Shown here in pieces: positions 9,449 through 18,428 of a DNA stretch of 64,000 bases (its first letter is position 1; the number at the start of each line of letters is the position of its first letter). The DNA comes from Chloracidobacterium sp. (GTDB lineage Bacteria > Acidobacteriota > Blastocatellia > Pyrinomonadales > Pyrinomonadaceae). A program made the translations under genes and the position numbers. The stretch spans positions 682,001-746,000 of the forward strand of contig JABTUB010000002.1 in NCBI GenBank assembly GCA_015075585.1, in the 5' to 3' direction. The notes under the pieces are model-generated. The model had not been told where the DNA came from, did no database searches, and saw nothing but the letters and a program-made list of their open reading frames with translations.

Positions 9449-11806
9449 ATGATATTCGCGAATCTGTTCAAATCGCGGCGATCAAGCAAGGCTGCACTGT
9501 GTGTGCTGTCGCTGCCCATCGCCTTTTTCTTGCTGATATTTGCCTTTGAAAGCAGCTCTGCGGCACAAAATGTCAGCGGCAGCCTTTGGACCGATGTGCC
9601 TGAAGCGTCGCTCGTTTCGACAGGACGAAGGCTGATATTTCCCGATGTTTACAGGACACTGCGTATCGATCATGCGGTGCTGCATAACCTCATCGCTATC
9701 GCGCCCGAAGAATTCTCGCCCGAGGTGAGCGGTGCCGGTAACATCATCACGCTTCCGATGCCTGACGGCAGCTTTCAGCGATTCCGATTTTACGATTCGC
9801 CCATAATGGAGCCTGACCTTGCAGCAAAATTCCCTGAGATACGAACCTTTTCGGGTCAAGGTATCGACGAGCCTGCCGCGATAGTGCGTTTTGACGTAAC
9901 GCAGTTCGGCTTTCATGCTCTTGTACTTCGGCCCGAGGGCAGCGTCTATATCGACCCGTACGCGCTTGGCGACAAAGATAATTACATCTCGTATTTCAAA
10001 CGGGACTTCTCGGCACCCGAAAAGCGTTTTGTTTGCGAGACGCAAAGCGACGATCTGATCCGCTCGCTTCGCCCGCGAGGGCCGATGTCAGTATTCGGCG
10101 AGGATGAGAACGTCGTAAACAACGGAGGCACGCTCCACAAATACCGCCTCGCAATGGCGGCGACCGGCGAATACACGGCATTTTACGGCGGAACGGTCGC
10201 CGGGGCGATGTCCGGCATAACGACGACGGTCAACCGCGTCAACGCGGTATATGAACGCGACCTTTCGGTACGGCTTATCTTGATCGCGAACAACAACCTT
10301 ATCGTTTATACCAATGCCGCCACCGACCCCTACACGAACACGTCGAGCGACCTTAACGCGAACCAATCCAACATCAACAGCGTTATCGGCTCGGCAAACT
10401 ACGATGTCGGCCATCTTGTCGGGACGGGCGGCGGCGGGGTCGCACAGTTGCGCGTTCCGTGCACTTCATCCAAAGCAAAAGGCCTGACAGGCTCGCCCTC
10501 GCCGATCGGCGATCCGTTCGATATCGATTATGTTTCCCATGAGATGGGCCATCAGTTTGGCGGAAATCACACTTTCAACTCGACGCGGAGCAGCTGCGGC
10601 GGCGGCAATCGTAACGCCGCAACCGCCTTCGAACCCGGCAGCGCATCGACGATCCAGGGTTATGCGGGAATTTGCGGCACATCTGACCTGCAAAGGAACA
10701 GCGACGACTACTTTCATATCATCAGCCTCGAGGAGATGACCGCATTCATCACGGGCACGGGCGAGTCGTGCGATGTTGACACATCTACGGGCAATAGCAT
10801 TCCGACGGTAACGGTTCCGGCGGATTTCACTGCACCGATGCAGACGCCTTTTGTCCTTACGGGCAGCGGCTCGGACGCGAACGGCGATACGCTTACATAC
10901 ACTTGGGAGGAATACGACACCGGAAGCTCGACGAACGCGATACCTAACTCCGACAGCGGTGGACCACTGCCGATCTTTCGCAGCTATAAGCCGGCAACAA
11001 GCCCGACGCGGTACTTCCCGTCGCTGCCGTTCATACTCAACAATGCCAACGTGCCGCCGGCGACATTCTCGGGAACGAACGCTGTCGGCACTTACTGTTC
11101 TTCCGGCAATTGTCTGACCGGCGAACTGATGTCGCAGCGTGACCGCACGATGAAATTCCAAATGACGGTCCGCGATAACCGAAGCGGCGGCGGGGCGGTA
11201 CGATCGGCACAAACTAACGTTACGATCACGACGGCGGCGGGCCCGTTCAAGGTGACCTCGCCGAATTCCGGCGTTACATGGTACAGCGGTACGAATCAAA
11301 CGATAACATGGAATGTAGCTAATACGACCGATGCTCCGGTGAGTTGTCCGAACGTTGACATCCTGCTTTCGACCAATGGCGGTTTATCATTCCCGTTGCT
11401 CGTCTTGGCCGCCACTCCGAATGACGGTACGCAGAACGCGTACATTCCGCCATCGGCCGGAACAACATCGCGGATCAAGATCCAATGTTCGACGGCGCCG
11501 TGGTTCGACATATCGGACGTCAACTTCACACTCCTCGCACCCTCCGCCGGCGGCGTTACCGTCGAAGGCCGTGTTACCGATGCAAGCGGCCGCGGCGTCT
11601 CGCGAATGGCCGTTGTCTTTACGGATCAGCACGGTATTGCCTACACCACGGTAACAAGCAGCTTCGGGTACTTCAGGTTCGACGACCTGCCGGCCGGCGT
11701 AACTTATGCCGTAAGCGGAGCGTCGAAGCTCTTCACCCTTGTGCCGCAGGTGATCCAGGTTCAAGATCAGATGACGAATGTTGAACTCACAGCAGCCTCG
11801 AACTAG
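9449..11806 (+). CDS. Secreted metzincin metalloprotease with C-terminal carboxypeptidase-regulatory-like domain
   Basis: A 785-residue exported protein with a GAGGT ribosome site before the ATG and a signal peptide (basic start, then a hydrophobic core from about residue 15, ending SSAAQN near residue 40). A propeptide-like region is followed by the zinc motif HEMGHQFGGNH (about residue 364), typical of reprolysin-like bacterial peptidases. Where the Met-turn methionine is expected, the sequence reads STIQGYAGICG (about residue 400), with Gln in place of Met. After this come Ig/Kunitz-like beta domains and, from about residue 700, a carboxypeptidase-regulatory-like beta-sandwich (VEGRVTDASGRGVSRMAVVF). 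It stands alone and is followed by an intrinsic terminator. The substrate is unknown. Confidence 0.85.
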   Translation: MIFANLFKSRRSSKAALCVLSLPIAFFLLIFAFESSSAAQNVSGSLWTDVPEASLVSTGRRLIFPDVYRTLRIDHAVLHNLIAIAPEEFSPEVSGAGNIITLPMPDGSFQRFRFYDSPIMEPDLAAKFPEIRTFSGQGIDEPAAIVRFDVTQFGFHALVLRPEGSVYIDPYALGDKDNYISYFKRDFSAPEKRFVCETQSDDLIRSLRPRGPMSVFGEDENVVNNGGTLHKYRLAMAATGEYTAFYGGTVAGAMSGITTTVNRVNAVYERDLSVRLILIANNNLIVYTNAATDPYTNTSSDLNANQSNINSVIGSANYDVGHLVGTGGGGVAQLRVPCTSSKAKGLTGSPSPIGDPFDIDYVSHEMGHQFGGNHTFNSTRSSCGGGNRNAATAFEPGSASTIQGYAGICGTSDLQRNSDDYFHIISLEEMTAFITGTGESCDVDTSTGNSIPTVTVPADFTAPMQTPFVLTGSGSDANGDTLTYTWEEYDTGSSTNAIPNSDSGGPLPIFRSYKPATSPTRYFPSLPFILNNANVPPATFSGTNAVGTYCSSGNCLTGELMSQRDRTMKFQMTVRDNRSGGGAVRSAQTNVTITTAAGPFKVTSPNSGVTWYSGTNQTITWNVANTTDAPVSCPNVDILLSTNGGLSFPLLVLAATPNDGTQNAYIPPSAGTTSRIKIQCSTAPWFDISDVNFTLLAPSAGGVTVEGRVTDASGRGVSRMAVVFTDQHGIAYTTVTSSFGYFRFDDLPAGVTYAVSGASKLFTLVPQVIQVQDQMTNVELTAASN

Positions 11807-11820
11807 AGCCTACCGAAAGA

Positions 11821-11854
11821 GCGGGCCGAACTTTTTGCTTCGGCCTGCTTTTTT
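11821..11854 (+). terminator. Intrinsic terminator after the 9449 protease gene
   Basis: A 10-base stem (GCGGGCCGAA pairing with TTCGGCCTGC, one G-U pair), an 8-base loop and TTTTTT. It lies 14 bases after the protease stop. Confidence 0.85.
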
Positions 11855-11960
11855 GGAAAACACCCTCAGACATTTTTTTTGCATCAAACACTAGTCCGAT
11901 GCGGCGAAAGGTATTATTATTTATCTTTTCCATAAATTTGGCGGGAGTAAAACTCAAACG

Positions 11961-12893
11961 ATGAAGAAAGCAATTTTTGTAGCAGTTTTGATGGCAATGG
12001 TCGGTGCATTTTCTGTTGCCGCCATCGCACAAAACAAATCGAGGGAAGAGTCGCTTAATGAGATCGCGGCACTCACGAAGACGAAGAAGCCGGAAGATCA
12101 GGCAAAGGCCTACGAACTCGGCAAGGAGTATCTGAAACGCTTCGGCAGTGAAAAGGATAAGGGCACAAAGCAGGTTGCTGCTTTTGTCGATCATTATCGT
12201 GAGGATTCATTCTACAAAGCGGTAGATAATAAAAAGCTTGACGAGGCATTCTCGCTCGGCAATGAGCTGCTCGCCGAGAACCCTAATAATGTTCCTGTCC
12301 TGATGAATCTGGCTTATACGGGCTTTAACGGCCTCGCCGTCGGCAACAACACGCATGCTGCTGAATCAATAAAGGTATCCGACAAAGCCATCGAACTTAT
12401 CTTGGCAGGCAAAGGCCCCTCAAACTATGCACCGTTCAAGGATAAGAATATGGCTCTTGCGTGGCTCAACTACATTAACGCGATGATCTCGCAGACTACC
12501 AACCTTAAGTTGGCCGCAGCACATATGTATCAGGCTCTTCAGTATCCTTCTGAGATCAAGGATAACGTCGATCCGTATCACTTCATTGCGTTCTATTACG
12601 AGGAATCATATACCGCAGCCGAAGAAGCATTGGGCAAGAAGGTCGCGGCAAAGACCATCTCCGATGCAGAACGAAAGACGGAAGAGGACAACATCAATAA
12701 GATCCTCGACTTTGCGCTTGACGCCTATGCACGAGCTATTAAGGTCGCCGATACGACAAAGAACACTAAAGCGACCGAGCTTCGCAAACGGCTTACGCAG
12801 ATACTGAAATTCCGGAAAGGGACGGATGCAGGAATGGAAGACTTTATTAAGTTCACCGCTAACTCGCCGATGCCCGACCCTGCAAAACAGTAG
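11961..12893 (+). CDS. Exported helical-repeat (TPR-like) protein of unknown function
   Basis: A 310-residue protein with a clear signal peptide (MKKAIFVAVLMAMVGAFSVA, cleavage near AIAQ-N). The mature part is almost entirely helical and rich in Lys, Glu and Ala, with paired-helix patterns such as AFSLGNELLAENPNNVPVLM and AALDAYARAI-like segments that resemble tetratricopeptide repeats. Such proteins usually act as periplasmic scaffolds. It is a single-gene unit between two terminators, and no enzyme motif is visible. A GGGAG lies 13 bases before the ATG, somewhat far for a ribosome site. Confidence 0.75.
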   Translation: MKKAIFVAVLMAMVGAFSVAAIAQNKSREESLNEIAALTKTKKPEDQAKAYELGKEYLKRFGSEKDKGTKQVAAFVDHYREDSFYKAVDNKKLDEAFSLGNELLAENPNNVPVLMNLAYTGFNGLAVGNNTHAAESIKVSDKAIELILAGKGPSNYAPFKDKNMALAWLNYINAMISQTTNLKLAAAHMYQALQYPSEIKDNVDPYHFIAFYYEESYTAAEEALGKKVAAKTISDAERKTEEDNINKILDFALDAYARAIKVADTTKNTKATELRKRLTQILKFRKGTDAGMEDFIKFTANSPMPDPAKQ

Positions 12894-12917
12894 GCACTAT
12901 CGCGTGTAAAAAGGTTC

Positions 12918-12949
12918 ACGGCGTTTCGCTTCGATAAGCGAAACGCCGT
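12918..12949. terminator. Bidirectional intrinsic terminator
   Basis: A perfect 14-base stem (ACGGCGTTTCGCTT / AAGCGAAACGCCGT) with a 4-base loop CGAT. It is followed by AAATTTTT on the plus strand and, read leftwards, by CCTTTTT on the minus strand. It serves both the 11961 gene and the convergent DUF853 gene ending at 12977. Confidence 0.92.
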
Positions 12950-12976
12950 AAATTTTTCCCCTGCGGATCAATATTC

Positions 12977-14500
12977 CTAAAACCAGCTCTTCTTGCCTTT
13001 GCCGCCGAATATACCGCCGAGTACGCCTCTGATTATTGAGTTGCCGATCTGGCGTCCGATCGTCGAACTGGCCGAGCGCGCGGCACTCTTTGCGATCGAC
13101 TCGACCAGGCTGTCGTTGCGGCTTGCCGCACGCTGGGCACGTGCTTCCTCTTTCTCCTGTTCAGCGGCGGCCTTGGCTTGAGCTTTCGCCTCGGCGTCCT
13201 GCTGCTCTTGCTGCATTCGGGCTTCTGCTCTGGCGGTGAGCAATTCAAATGCCGACTCGCGATCGACGGCCGCGTCATAAACGCCCGCAACAAGCGAATT
13301 TGCAATAAGCGCGGCTCGCTGCTCATCGGTGATCGGCCCGATGTGGCCTACCGGCGGTATCACGAACGCCCTATCGACCATTGACGGAATGCCTTTTTGG
13401 TCGAGGCATGAGATCAGCACCTCGCCGACACCGAGCTCAGTGATCGTTTGTTCGGTATCGAGTGCAGGATTGACGCGAAATGATGTCGCAGCGGCTTTTA
13501 CACCCTTTTGCTCCTGCGGCGTATATGCGCGCAGTGCATGCTGCACTCGGTTGCCGAGCTGTGCGAGCACTTTTTCGGGAATATCTGCGGGATTTTGCGT
13601 TACAAAATAGACACCGACGCCCTTTGAGCGTATAAGGCGGACGACCTGTTCGACCTTATCGATCAATGCCTGCGGCGCATCGCTGAAAAGCAGGTGAGCT
13701 TCGTCAAAGAAGAACACGAGCTTCGGTTTGTCGAGGTCGCCTGCCTCGGGCAAATTCTCAAAAAGCTCGCTCAGCAGCCACAGAAGAAATGTCGAATAAA
13801 GCTTCGGTGCGTTTATTAGCTCATCCGCCGCGAGAAGGTTCAGCACACCCTTGCCGTCCAGCGTCTGCATAAAATCGTCAAGCTTTACCGCAGGTTCGCC
13901 GAAAAAGATGCTGCCGCCCTGCTGTTCGAGCTGGAGCAGGCCGCGCTGTATCGCACCGACAGATGCCGACGAGATATTCCCGTACTGCAGCGTCAGGTCC
14001 TTCGAACTCTCACCGACGAATCTCATCAATGCCTGCAGGTCCTTAAGATCGAGCAGCAGCATTCCGTTGTCATCAGCATATTTGAATGCGATGGCGAGCA
14101 CGCCTTCCTGTGTATCGTTCAGGCCGAGAAGACGGCTGAGAAGCAGCGGGCCCATTTCCGAAACGGTCGCTCGCAGCGGCGAGCCTTGTTTGCCGAACAC
14201 ATCCCACAACGTCGCGGGGAAGCCTCGGAAAGCGGGCGTGATGCCGAGCAGCGTGTTCCGCTCGTCAATTTTCGCATTCCCGCCTCCGGGCTGCGTAACG
14301 CCTGTGAGGTCGCCTTTGATGTCGGCCATGAATACGGGAACGCCTCGTTCGCTGAATCCCTCGGCCAGACGCTGTAGCGTAACGGTCTTACCGGTTCCCG
14401 TCGCTCCGGTGATCACGCCGTGGCGATTCGCCATTTGGGTCAGAAGGAAAAATCCTTCGTCCTGTGCATTCTTCTTTGCTGCAAGTATCGGTTCGGTCAT
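12977..14500 (-). CDS. DUF853 / HerA-like P-loop ATPase
   Basis: About 507 residues from the ATG at 14500 ([10 protein letters not shown]), the usual start of this family; a frame extension to 14572 exists but looks non-coding. It has Walker A GATGTGKT (about residue 33) and Walker [13 protein letters not shown] (about 260), then a Glu/Ala/Arg-rich coiled stretch (about 430-480) and a short Gly-rich end ([13 protein letters not shown]). The family (YjgR in E. coli) is related to HerA/FtsK-type DNA translocases, but its role is not established. It is a single gene, convergent with the 11961 gene across a shared terminator. Confidence 0.88.
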   Translation of the reverse strand: MTEPILAAKKNAQDEGFFLLTQMANRHGVITGATGTGKTVTLQRLAEGFSERGVPVFMADIKGDLTGVTQPGGGNAKIDERNTLLGITPAFRGFPATLWDVFGKQGSPLRATVSEMGPLLLSRLLGLNDTQEGVLAIAFKYADDNGMLLLDLKDLQALMRFVGESSKDLTLQYGNISSASVGAIQRGLLQLEQQGGSIFFGEPAVKLDDFMQTLDGKGVLNLLAADELINAPKLYSTFLLWLLSELFENLPEAGDLDKPKLVFFFDEAHLLFSDAPQALIDKVEQVVRLIRSKGVGVYFVTQNPADIPEKVLAQLGNRVQHALRAYTPQEQKGVKAAATSFRVNPALDTEQTITELGVGEVLISCLDQKGIPSMVDRAFVIPPVGHIGPITDEQRAALIANSLVAGVYDAAVDRESAFELLTARAEARMQQEQQDAEAKAQAKAAAEQEKEEARAQRAASRNDSLVESIAKSAARSASSTIGRQIGNSIIRGVLGGIFGGKGKKSWF

Positions 14501-14670
14501 AATCCAGTTCTCAGATGCCGGATGAATTGCCTGACGCTGTACGCAAACAGGTCGCCGCCAAGCGTTGGACATCTTCAGCGTTCGTGCAACGAATTATACA
14601 TATTCGCACTGCGAATACTCAAATTTGCGGCTCGCAGCGGTCTCATTTCGCGGTATTTGCCGCTCTGAAG

Positions 14671-14699
14671 TTGTTTAACCGCCGCGATTATCTCATAAT
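14671..14699 (+). promoter_or_regulatory. Candidate promoter of the pyrophosphatase gene
   Basis: TTGTTT (14671-14676), a 17-base spacer and CATAAT (14694-14699). This would give a leader of about 95 bases before the ATG at 14803. The match is moderate. Confidence 0.4.
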
Positions 14700-14802
14700 T
14701 ATCGTTTTTGATATCCGCGTACCGTCGCAAAAGTAACGGCGGACCGATACCAACTTCTAACTTTGTTCGGGAACGCCTCTTGTCAGGCGGCAGTTTAAGA
14801 AT

Positions 14803-16923
14803 ATGAATAGCTACGTGATCTATTTGGTACCTGCACTCGGTATATTGGGCCTGTTGGTGATGGCTTTCAAATCGTCGTGGATCGGCAAACAAGATGCCGG
14901 CGACGCGACCATGAAAGAGCTTGCCGGACACATTGCCGACGGCGCTATGGCCTTTCTGAAAGCCGAGTGGAGGGTGCTCAGCATCTTTGTCATCATTACA
15001 GCCGCACTGCTCGCTTATTCAGGCACGGTGCATGAGATCGGCGGCCGCAAGATACATTCAAGCTGGGTCATTTCCATAGCCTTTATCATCGGTGCCGTCT
15101 TTTCCGCGACGGCCGGTTTTATCGGCATGAAGGTCGCGACAAAAGCTAATGTGCGCACAACGCAGGCCGCACGGACAAGCCTTAAACAAGCTTTGAAGGT
15201 ATCATTCACCGGCGGCGCCGTCATGGGCCTCGGTGTTGCCGGCCTTGCAGTGCTTGGCCTCGGCGGGCTGTTCATCGTCTTTTTGGCAATGTTCGCCGGT
15301 CTCGGAGCAGATCAGGTGGCAACCTCTATCGAAGTTCTTACCGGCTTCTCGCTCGGTGCCGAGTCGATCGCTCTGTTTTCGAGGGTCGGCGGCGGCATAT
15401 ATACAAAAGCCGCTGACGTCGGTGCGGACCTTGTCGGAAAGGTCGAGGTCGGAATTCCCGAAGATGACGTACGTAATCCGGCAACCATCGCAGATAACGT
15501 CGGCGATAATGTCGGCGACGTGGCCGGCATGGGCGCCGACCTTTTCGGCTCCTATGTCGCGACGATCCTTGCTACGATGGTGCTTGGCCAAGAGATCAAG
15601 GTGCACGATGCCTTTGGCGGCCTCTCGCCTATCCTTCTGCCGATGATCATCTGCGGCCTCGGCCTTGTCTTTTCGATCGTGGGAATGTTCTTTGTCCGGA
15701 TCAAGGATGACAGTTCATCCGTGCAGAACGCCCTCAACCTCGGCAACTGGGGAGCAATGATCCTCACCGTTGCGGCATCGCTCGCCGCCGTCATCTTGGT
15801 GTTGCCCGACGGCCCTATAACGCTCCGCTCGACCACATTTACGCGTATGGATGTCTTTTGGGCGATCGTTGTCGGTACCGCGGTCGGCGCGATAATGAGC
15901 TTTGTTACCGAATATTATACGGCAATGGGCAAAGCTCCGGTCCGCTCGATCGTTGAGCAGTCCGGCACGGGCCACGCAACAAACATCATCGGCGGCTTGG
16001 CCGTCGGCATGAAATCGACTGTCATCCCGATCATTACGCTTGCGGCCGGCATCGTGATCTCATACAGATTTGCGGGCCTCTACGGCGTTGCTATCGCCGC
16101 CGCCGGTATGATGGCAACGACCGCAATGCAGCTTGCCATCGACGCTTTCGGGCCGATCGCTGACAACGCGGGCGGCATCGCCGAAATGAGCCAGCTTCCA
16201 TCCGAGGTTCGCGGACGCACCGACGCACTCGATGCGGTCGGCAACACGACCGCCGCGACAGGCAAAGGCTTTGCTATTGCCTCAGCTGCGCTTACGGCAC
16301 TTGCTCTGTTCGCAGCGTTCGTCGGCATCGCGGGTATTGACCGCATCGATATCTATAAAGCGAATGTCCTCGGCGGCCTGTTCGTCGGCGGTATGATTCC
16401 GTTCATCTTCTCTGCCCTTTGCATCGAAGCCGTCGGAAAGGCCGCGATGGACATGGTCGAAGAGGTTCGCCGCCAGTTCCGCGAGATCCCCGGCATCATG
16501 GAGTACAAGGCAAAACCCGAATATGAAAAGTGCGTTGCCATCTCGACCAAAGCATCGATCAGACAGATGATCACTCCCGGAGCCATCGCCCTATTGACGC
16601 CGGTCTTTGTCGGTTTCATCTTCGGCCCCGAAGTTCTCGGCGGCCTGCTTGCGGGCGTAACGGTCTCGGGCGTCCTTATGGGCATTTTCCAAAATAACGC
16701 CGGCGGCGCTTGGGATAACGCAAAGAAATCGTTCGAAAAAGGCGTAGAGATCAAGGGCGAGATGCACTTTAAGAAGAGCGAACCGCATAAGGCCTCGGTA
16801 ACCGGTGACACGGTCGGCGACCCGTTCAAGGACACTTCCGGCCCGTCGATGAACATCCTTATCAAGCTGATGTCCATCGTCTCGCTCATCATCGCTCCCT
16901 ACATCAACGGCATCGGACAGTAA
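14803..16923 (+). CDS. hppA: Membrane-bound ion-pumping pyrophosphatase
   Basis: A 706-residue protein with about 16 membrane helices that couples pyrophosphate hydrolysis to H+ (or Na+) export. The catalytic motif DNVGDNVGDVAGMGADLFGS (about residues 230-249) is intact, as are EYYT (about 369) and the C-terminal Asp/Lys loop. The GNTTAATGKG segment (about residue 480) has Ala and Gly at the two positions that are Lys and Thr in K+-independent enzymes, so by established family rules this is a K+-dependent type; whether it moves H+ or Na+ cannot be read reliably. No strong ribosome site precedes the ATG. A strong terminator follows. Confidence 0.95.
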   Translation: MNSYVIYLVPALGILGLLVMAFKSSWIGKQDAGDATMKELAGHIADGAMAFLKAEWRVLSIFVIITAALLAYSGTVHEIGGRKIHSSWVISIAFIIGAVFSATAGFIGMKVATKANVRTTQAARTSLKQALKVSFTGGAVMGLGVAGLAVLGLGGLFIVFLAMFAGLGADQVATSIEVLTGFSLGAESIALFSRVGGGIYTKAADVGADLVGKVEVGIPEDDVRNPATIADNVGDNVGDVAGMGADLFGSYVATILATMVLGQEIKVHDAFGGLSPILLPMIICGLGLVFSIVGMFFVRIKDDSSSVQNALNLGNWGAMILTVAASLAAVILVLPDGPITLRSTTFTRMDVFWAIVVGTAVGAIMSFVTEYYTAMGKAPVRSIVEQSGTGHATNIIGGLAVGMKSTVIPIITLAAGIVISYRFAGLYGVAIAAAGMMATTAMQLAIDAFGPIADNAGGIAEMSQLPSEVRGRTDALDAVGNTTAATGKGFAIASAALTALALFAAFVGIAGIDRIDIYKANVLGGLFVGGMIPFIFSALCIEAVGKAAMDMVEEVRRQFREIPGIMEYKAKPEYEKCVAISTKASIRQMITPGAIALLTPVFVGFIFGPEVLGGLLAGVTVSGVLMGIFQNNAGGAWDNAKKSFEKGVEIKGEMHFKKSEPHKASVTGDTVGDPFKDTSGPSMNILIKLMSIVSLIIAPYINGIGQ

Positions 16924-16946
16924 ATTCCTCCGCCGTTCAAAACAGA

Positions 16947-16979
16947 AAAAGAGGCCGCTCCGAAATGGCGGCCTCTTTT
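16947..16979 (+). terminator. Intrinsic terminator of hppA
   Basis: A 12-base perfect stem (AAAAGAGGCCGC / GCGGCCTCTTTT) with a 9-base loop. It starts 23 bases after the hppA stop. The A/T ends allow it to work in both directions, including for the tRNA gene read from the right. Confidence 0.9.
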
Positions 16980-16998
16980 AATTTTCCCAAAAAACACG

Positions 16999-17075
16999 TG
17001 GTGGCGGGGGGGAGACTTGAACTCCCGACCTCGGGGTTATGAATCCCGCGCTCTAACCAGCTGAGCTACCCAGCC
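16999..17075 (-). tRNA. tRNA with CAU anticodon (probably elongator tRNA-Met)
   Basis: A complete cloverleaf on the minus strand: acceptor GGCTGGG, D-arm GCTC...GAGC, anticodon loop TTCATAA (CAT at its centre), T-arm GGGAG-TTCAAGT-CTCCC, discriminator A and an encoded CCA. The lack of initiator features (C1-A72 mismatch, GGG/CCC stem) argues for elongator Met; tRNA-Ile2 with a modified CAU is less likely. Two mispairs are visible: U4-C69 in the acceptor stem and A31-C39 in the anticodon stem. Confidence 0.9.
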
Positions 17076-17086
17076 ACAAACTCTTA

Positions 17087-17114
17087 ATTATAGGTTTGCA
17101 CGGCATTTTTGCAA
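17087..17114 (-). promoter_or_regulatory. Promoter of the CAU tRNA gene
   Basis: The minus strand reads TTGCAA (17109-17114), a 16-base spacer and a perfect TATAAT (17087-17092), 11 bases before the mature tRNA 5' end. Confidence 0.65.
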
Positions 17115-17213
17115 GTCGCAGCCTGCTCCGCTTCCTGCTATGATATCCGAAACGTCTTGCAGGCAACGCGGACGGGCGTTCGCACAGTCCTATGGGACAC
17201 ATGGTGTTCGCTT

Positions 17214-18158
17214 ATGAAGATGCGTAAGTTCACTGACCTTTCGATATTTGCCTTTATGCTGCTTGTGTTTGCGGCACTCAGCATACCGGCGCAGCGTGCC
17301 CCTGCGGCTTTTCGTTCAATTACTGTCAAAAGCGAACCGGGAGCGGCGGTTTGGGTCGACGGCGTTCTATTCGGCAGAACAGCAAAGGATGGAACGATCA
17401 CGATCTCGACCGTTTCTGCCGGGGTTCACACGATCCGCGTCCGTGCCGACGGATTCAGCCAGATCGAGCAGCCGCTCGGAGCTGCACAAAAAGGCACCAT
17501 CAATATCACATTGAAGAAAACGGACGATCCGGCGGAGCTTGCGTTCCAAGAGGCCGAGCGGCTGACGCTCGTTGATCGTGAAAAGGCGGTCGCGGCTTAT
17601 GAACGTGCCATAGCGGCAAGGCCCAAGTTCCCCGAAGCATTTCTTGCAATGGCAAGGATGCAAACCGATATGGGCGACCTCGATGATGCCCTGCGCTCGA
17701 TCAACTCGGCACGCAAACTGCGCCCGGGCTATGCGGAAGCAACTGCCGTCGAGGGCCGCATCCTCAAGGAAATGGGCGAAGAACAAAAGGCGATCGCCGC
17801 TTTCAAACGTGCCGTTGCCGAAGGCAAAGGTTTTCAGCCCGAAGCGCTTACCGGACTTGGACTTTTGTACAAAGACCGTGCGGAGTTCGCCGGCGGTACC
17901 GGCGAGTTCAGCGAAGAAGCGGCAAATTACGCCGAAAGCGCAAAGTACCTGCGCTCGGCACTCAAGCAGCTTTCGGGCGCACCTGACGCCATCGTCATTT
18001 ATCAGATCGTCGGGCTGATCTACGAACGCCTTCAGCGGCCCGATGATGCGATCGCTGTTTACGAAGAATTCCTGCGGATATTTCCCTCGGTTCCCGAGGC
18101 AACTGCGGTCCGCTCCTTCATCACTCAACTCAAGAAGACGCCGGCGCAGCCGCAATAA
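17214..18158 (+). CDS. Exported PEGA-domain and TPR protein
   Basis: 314 residues from the ATG at 17214; an upstream frame extension to 17109 runs through the tRNA promoter region and is unlikely. The signal peptide (hydrophobic IFAFMLLVFAALSIPAQ, about residues 9-25) is followed by a PEGA domain (about 33-100: VKSEPGAAVWVDGVLFGRT, GVHTIRVRADGF) and at least four TPR-like helical pairs (about 105-310, with EAFLAMARMQTDMGDLDDAL and DAIAVYEEFLRIFP). PEGA domains are found in surface and cell-wall-associated proteins. It is a likely periplasmic scaffold lying upstream of the pilus operon but separated from it by a terminator. Confidence 0.8.
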   Translation: MKMRKFTDLSIFAFMLLVFAALSIPAQRAPAAFRSITVKSEPGAAVWVDGVLFGRTAKDGTITISTVSAGVHTIRVRADGFSQIEQPLGAAQKGTINITLKKTDDPAELAFQEAERLTLVDREKAVAAYERAIAARPKFPEAFLAMARMQTDMGDLDDALRSINSARKLRPGYAEATAVEGRILKEMGEEQKAIAAFKRAVAEGKGFQPEALTGLGLLYKDRAEFAGGTGEFSEEAANYAESAKYLRSALKQLSGAPDAIVIYQIVGLIYERLQRPDDAIAVYEEFLRIFPSVPEATAVRSFITQLKKTPAQPQ

Positions 18159-18180
18159 GCCTATCCGATCGTCCTTTGCA

Positions 18181-18204
18181 GGGCCGCGTCGGCGGCCCTT
18201 TTTT
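18181..18204 (+). terminator. Intrinsic terminator of the PEGA/TPR gene
   Basis: GGGCCGC / GCGGCCC 7-base stem, GTCG loop and TTTTTT. It separates the PEGA/TPR gene from the pilB operon. Confidence 0.88.
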
Positions 18205-18277
18205 GTTTCTCGGTCTATCTGACCAACTCGCTGTCAATTTGAAAGAAAAGTTTCTCTCATTTTGCGAAAACAAGTTG

Positions 18278-18307
18278 TTGACTTCCAAAAAGAAAACAAT
18301 GTATTAT
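18278..18307 (+). promoter_or_regulatory. Promoter of the pilB operon
   Basis: TTGACT (18278-18283), an 18-base spacer and TATTAT (18302-18307), inside an A-rich tract. The leader would be about 115 bases long. Confidence 0.6.
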
Positions 18308-18314
18308 CAAGTAT

Positions 18315-18335
18315 CAACGATGTTTGTCATCGTTG
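18315..18335. promoter_or_regulatory. Inverted repeat at the pilB transcription start
   Basis: CAACGATG-TTTGT-CATCGTTG forms perfect 8-base arms with a 5-base spacer, beginning 7 bases after the -10 box. It could be a repressor operator at the +1 site or a hairpin at the 5' end of the pil messenger. There is no T-run, so it is not a classical terminator. Confidence 0.5.
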
Positions 18336-18428
18336 GTCTAGTGCCTCTCAAAAATTTTTTGACCGGATCATACTCGCGCTGTTTACCCCCAAATAGATGT
18401 CGATTGGCCGCTCGAACTTCGCATCCAG

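Noticed and set aside
17109..17213. N-terminal extension of the PEGA/TPR protein
   Set aside because: It overlaps the tRNA promoter, lacks a signal-peptide start and has Cys/Arg-rich composition; the ATG at 17214 gives a normal signal peptide.
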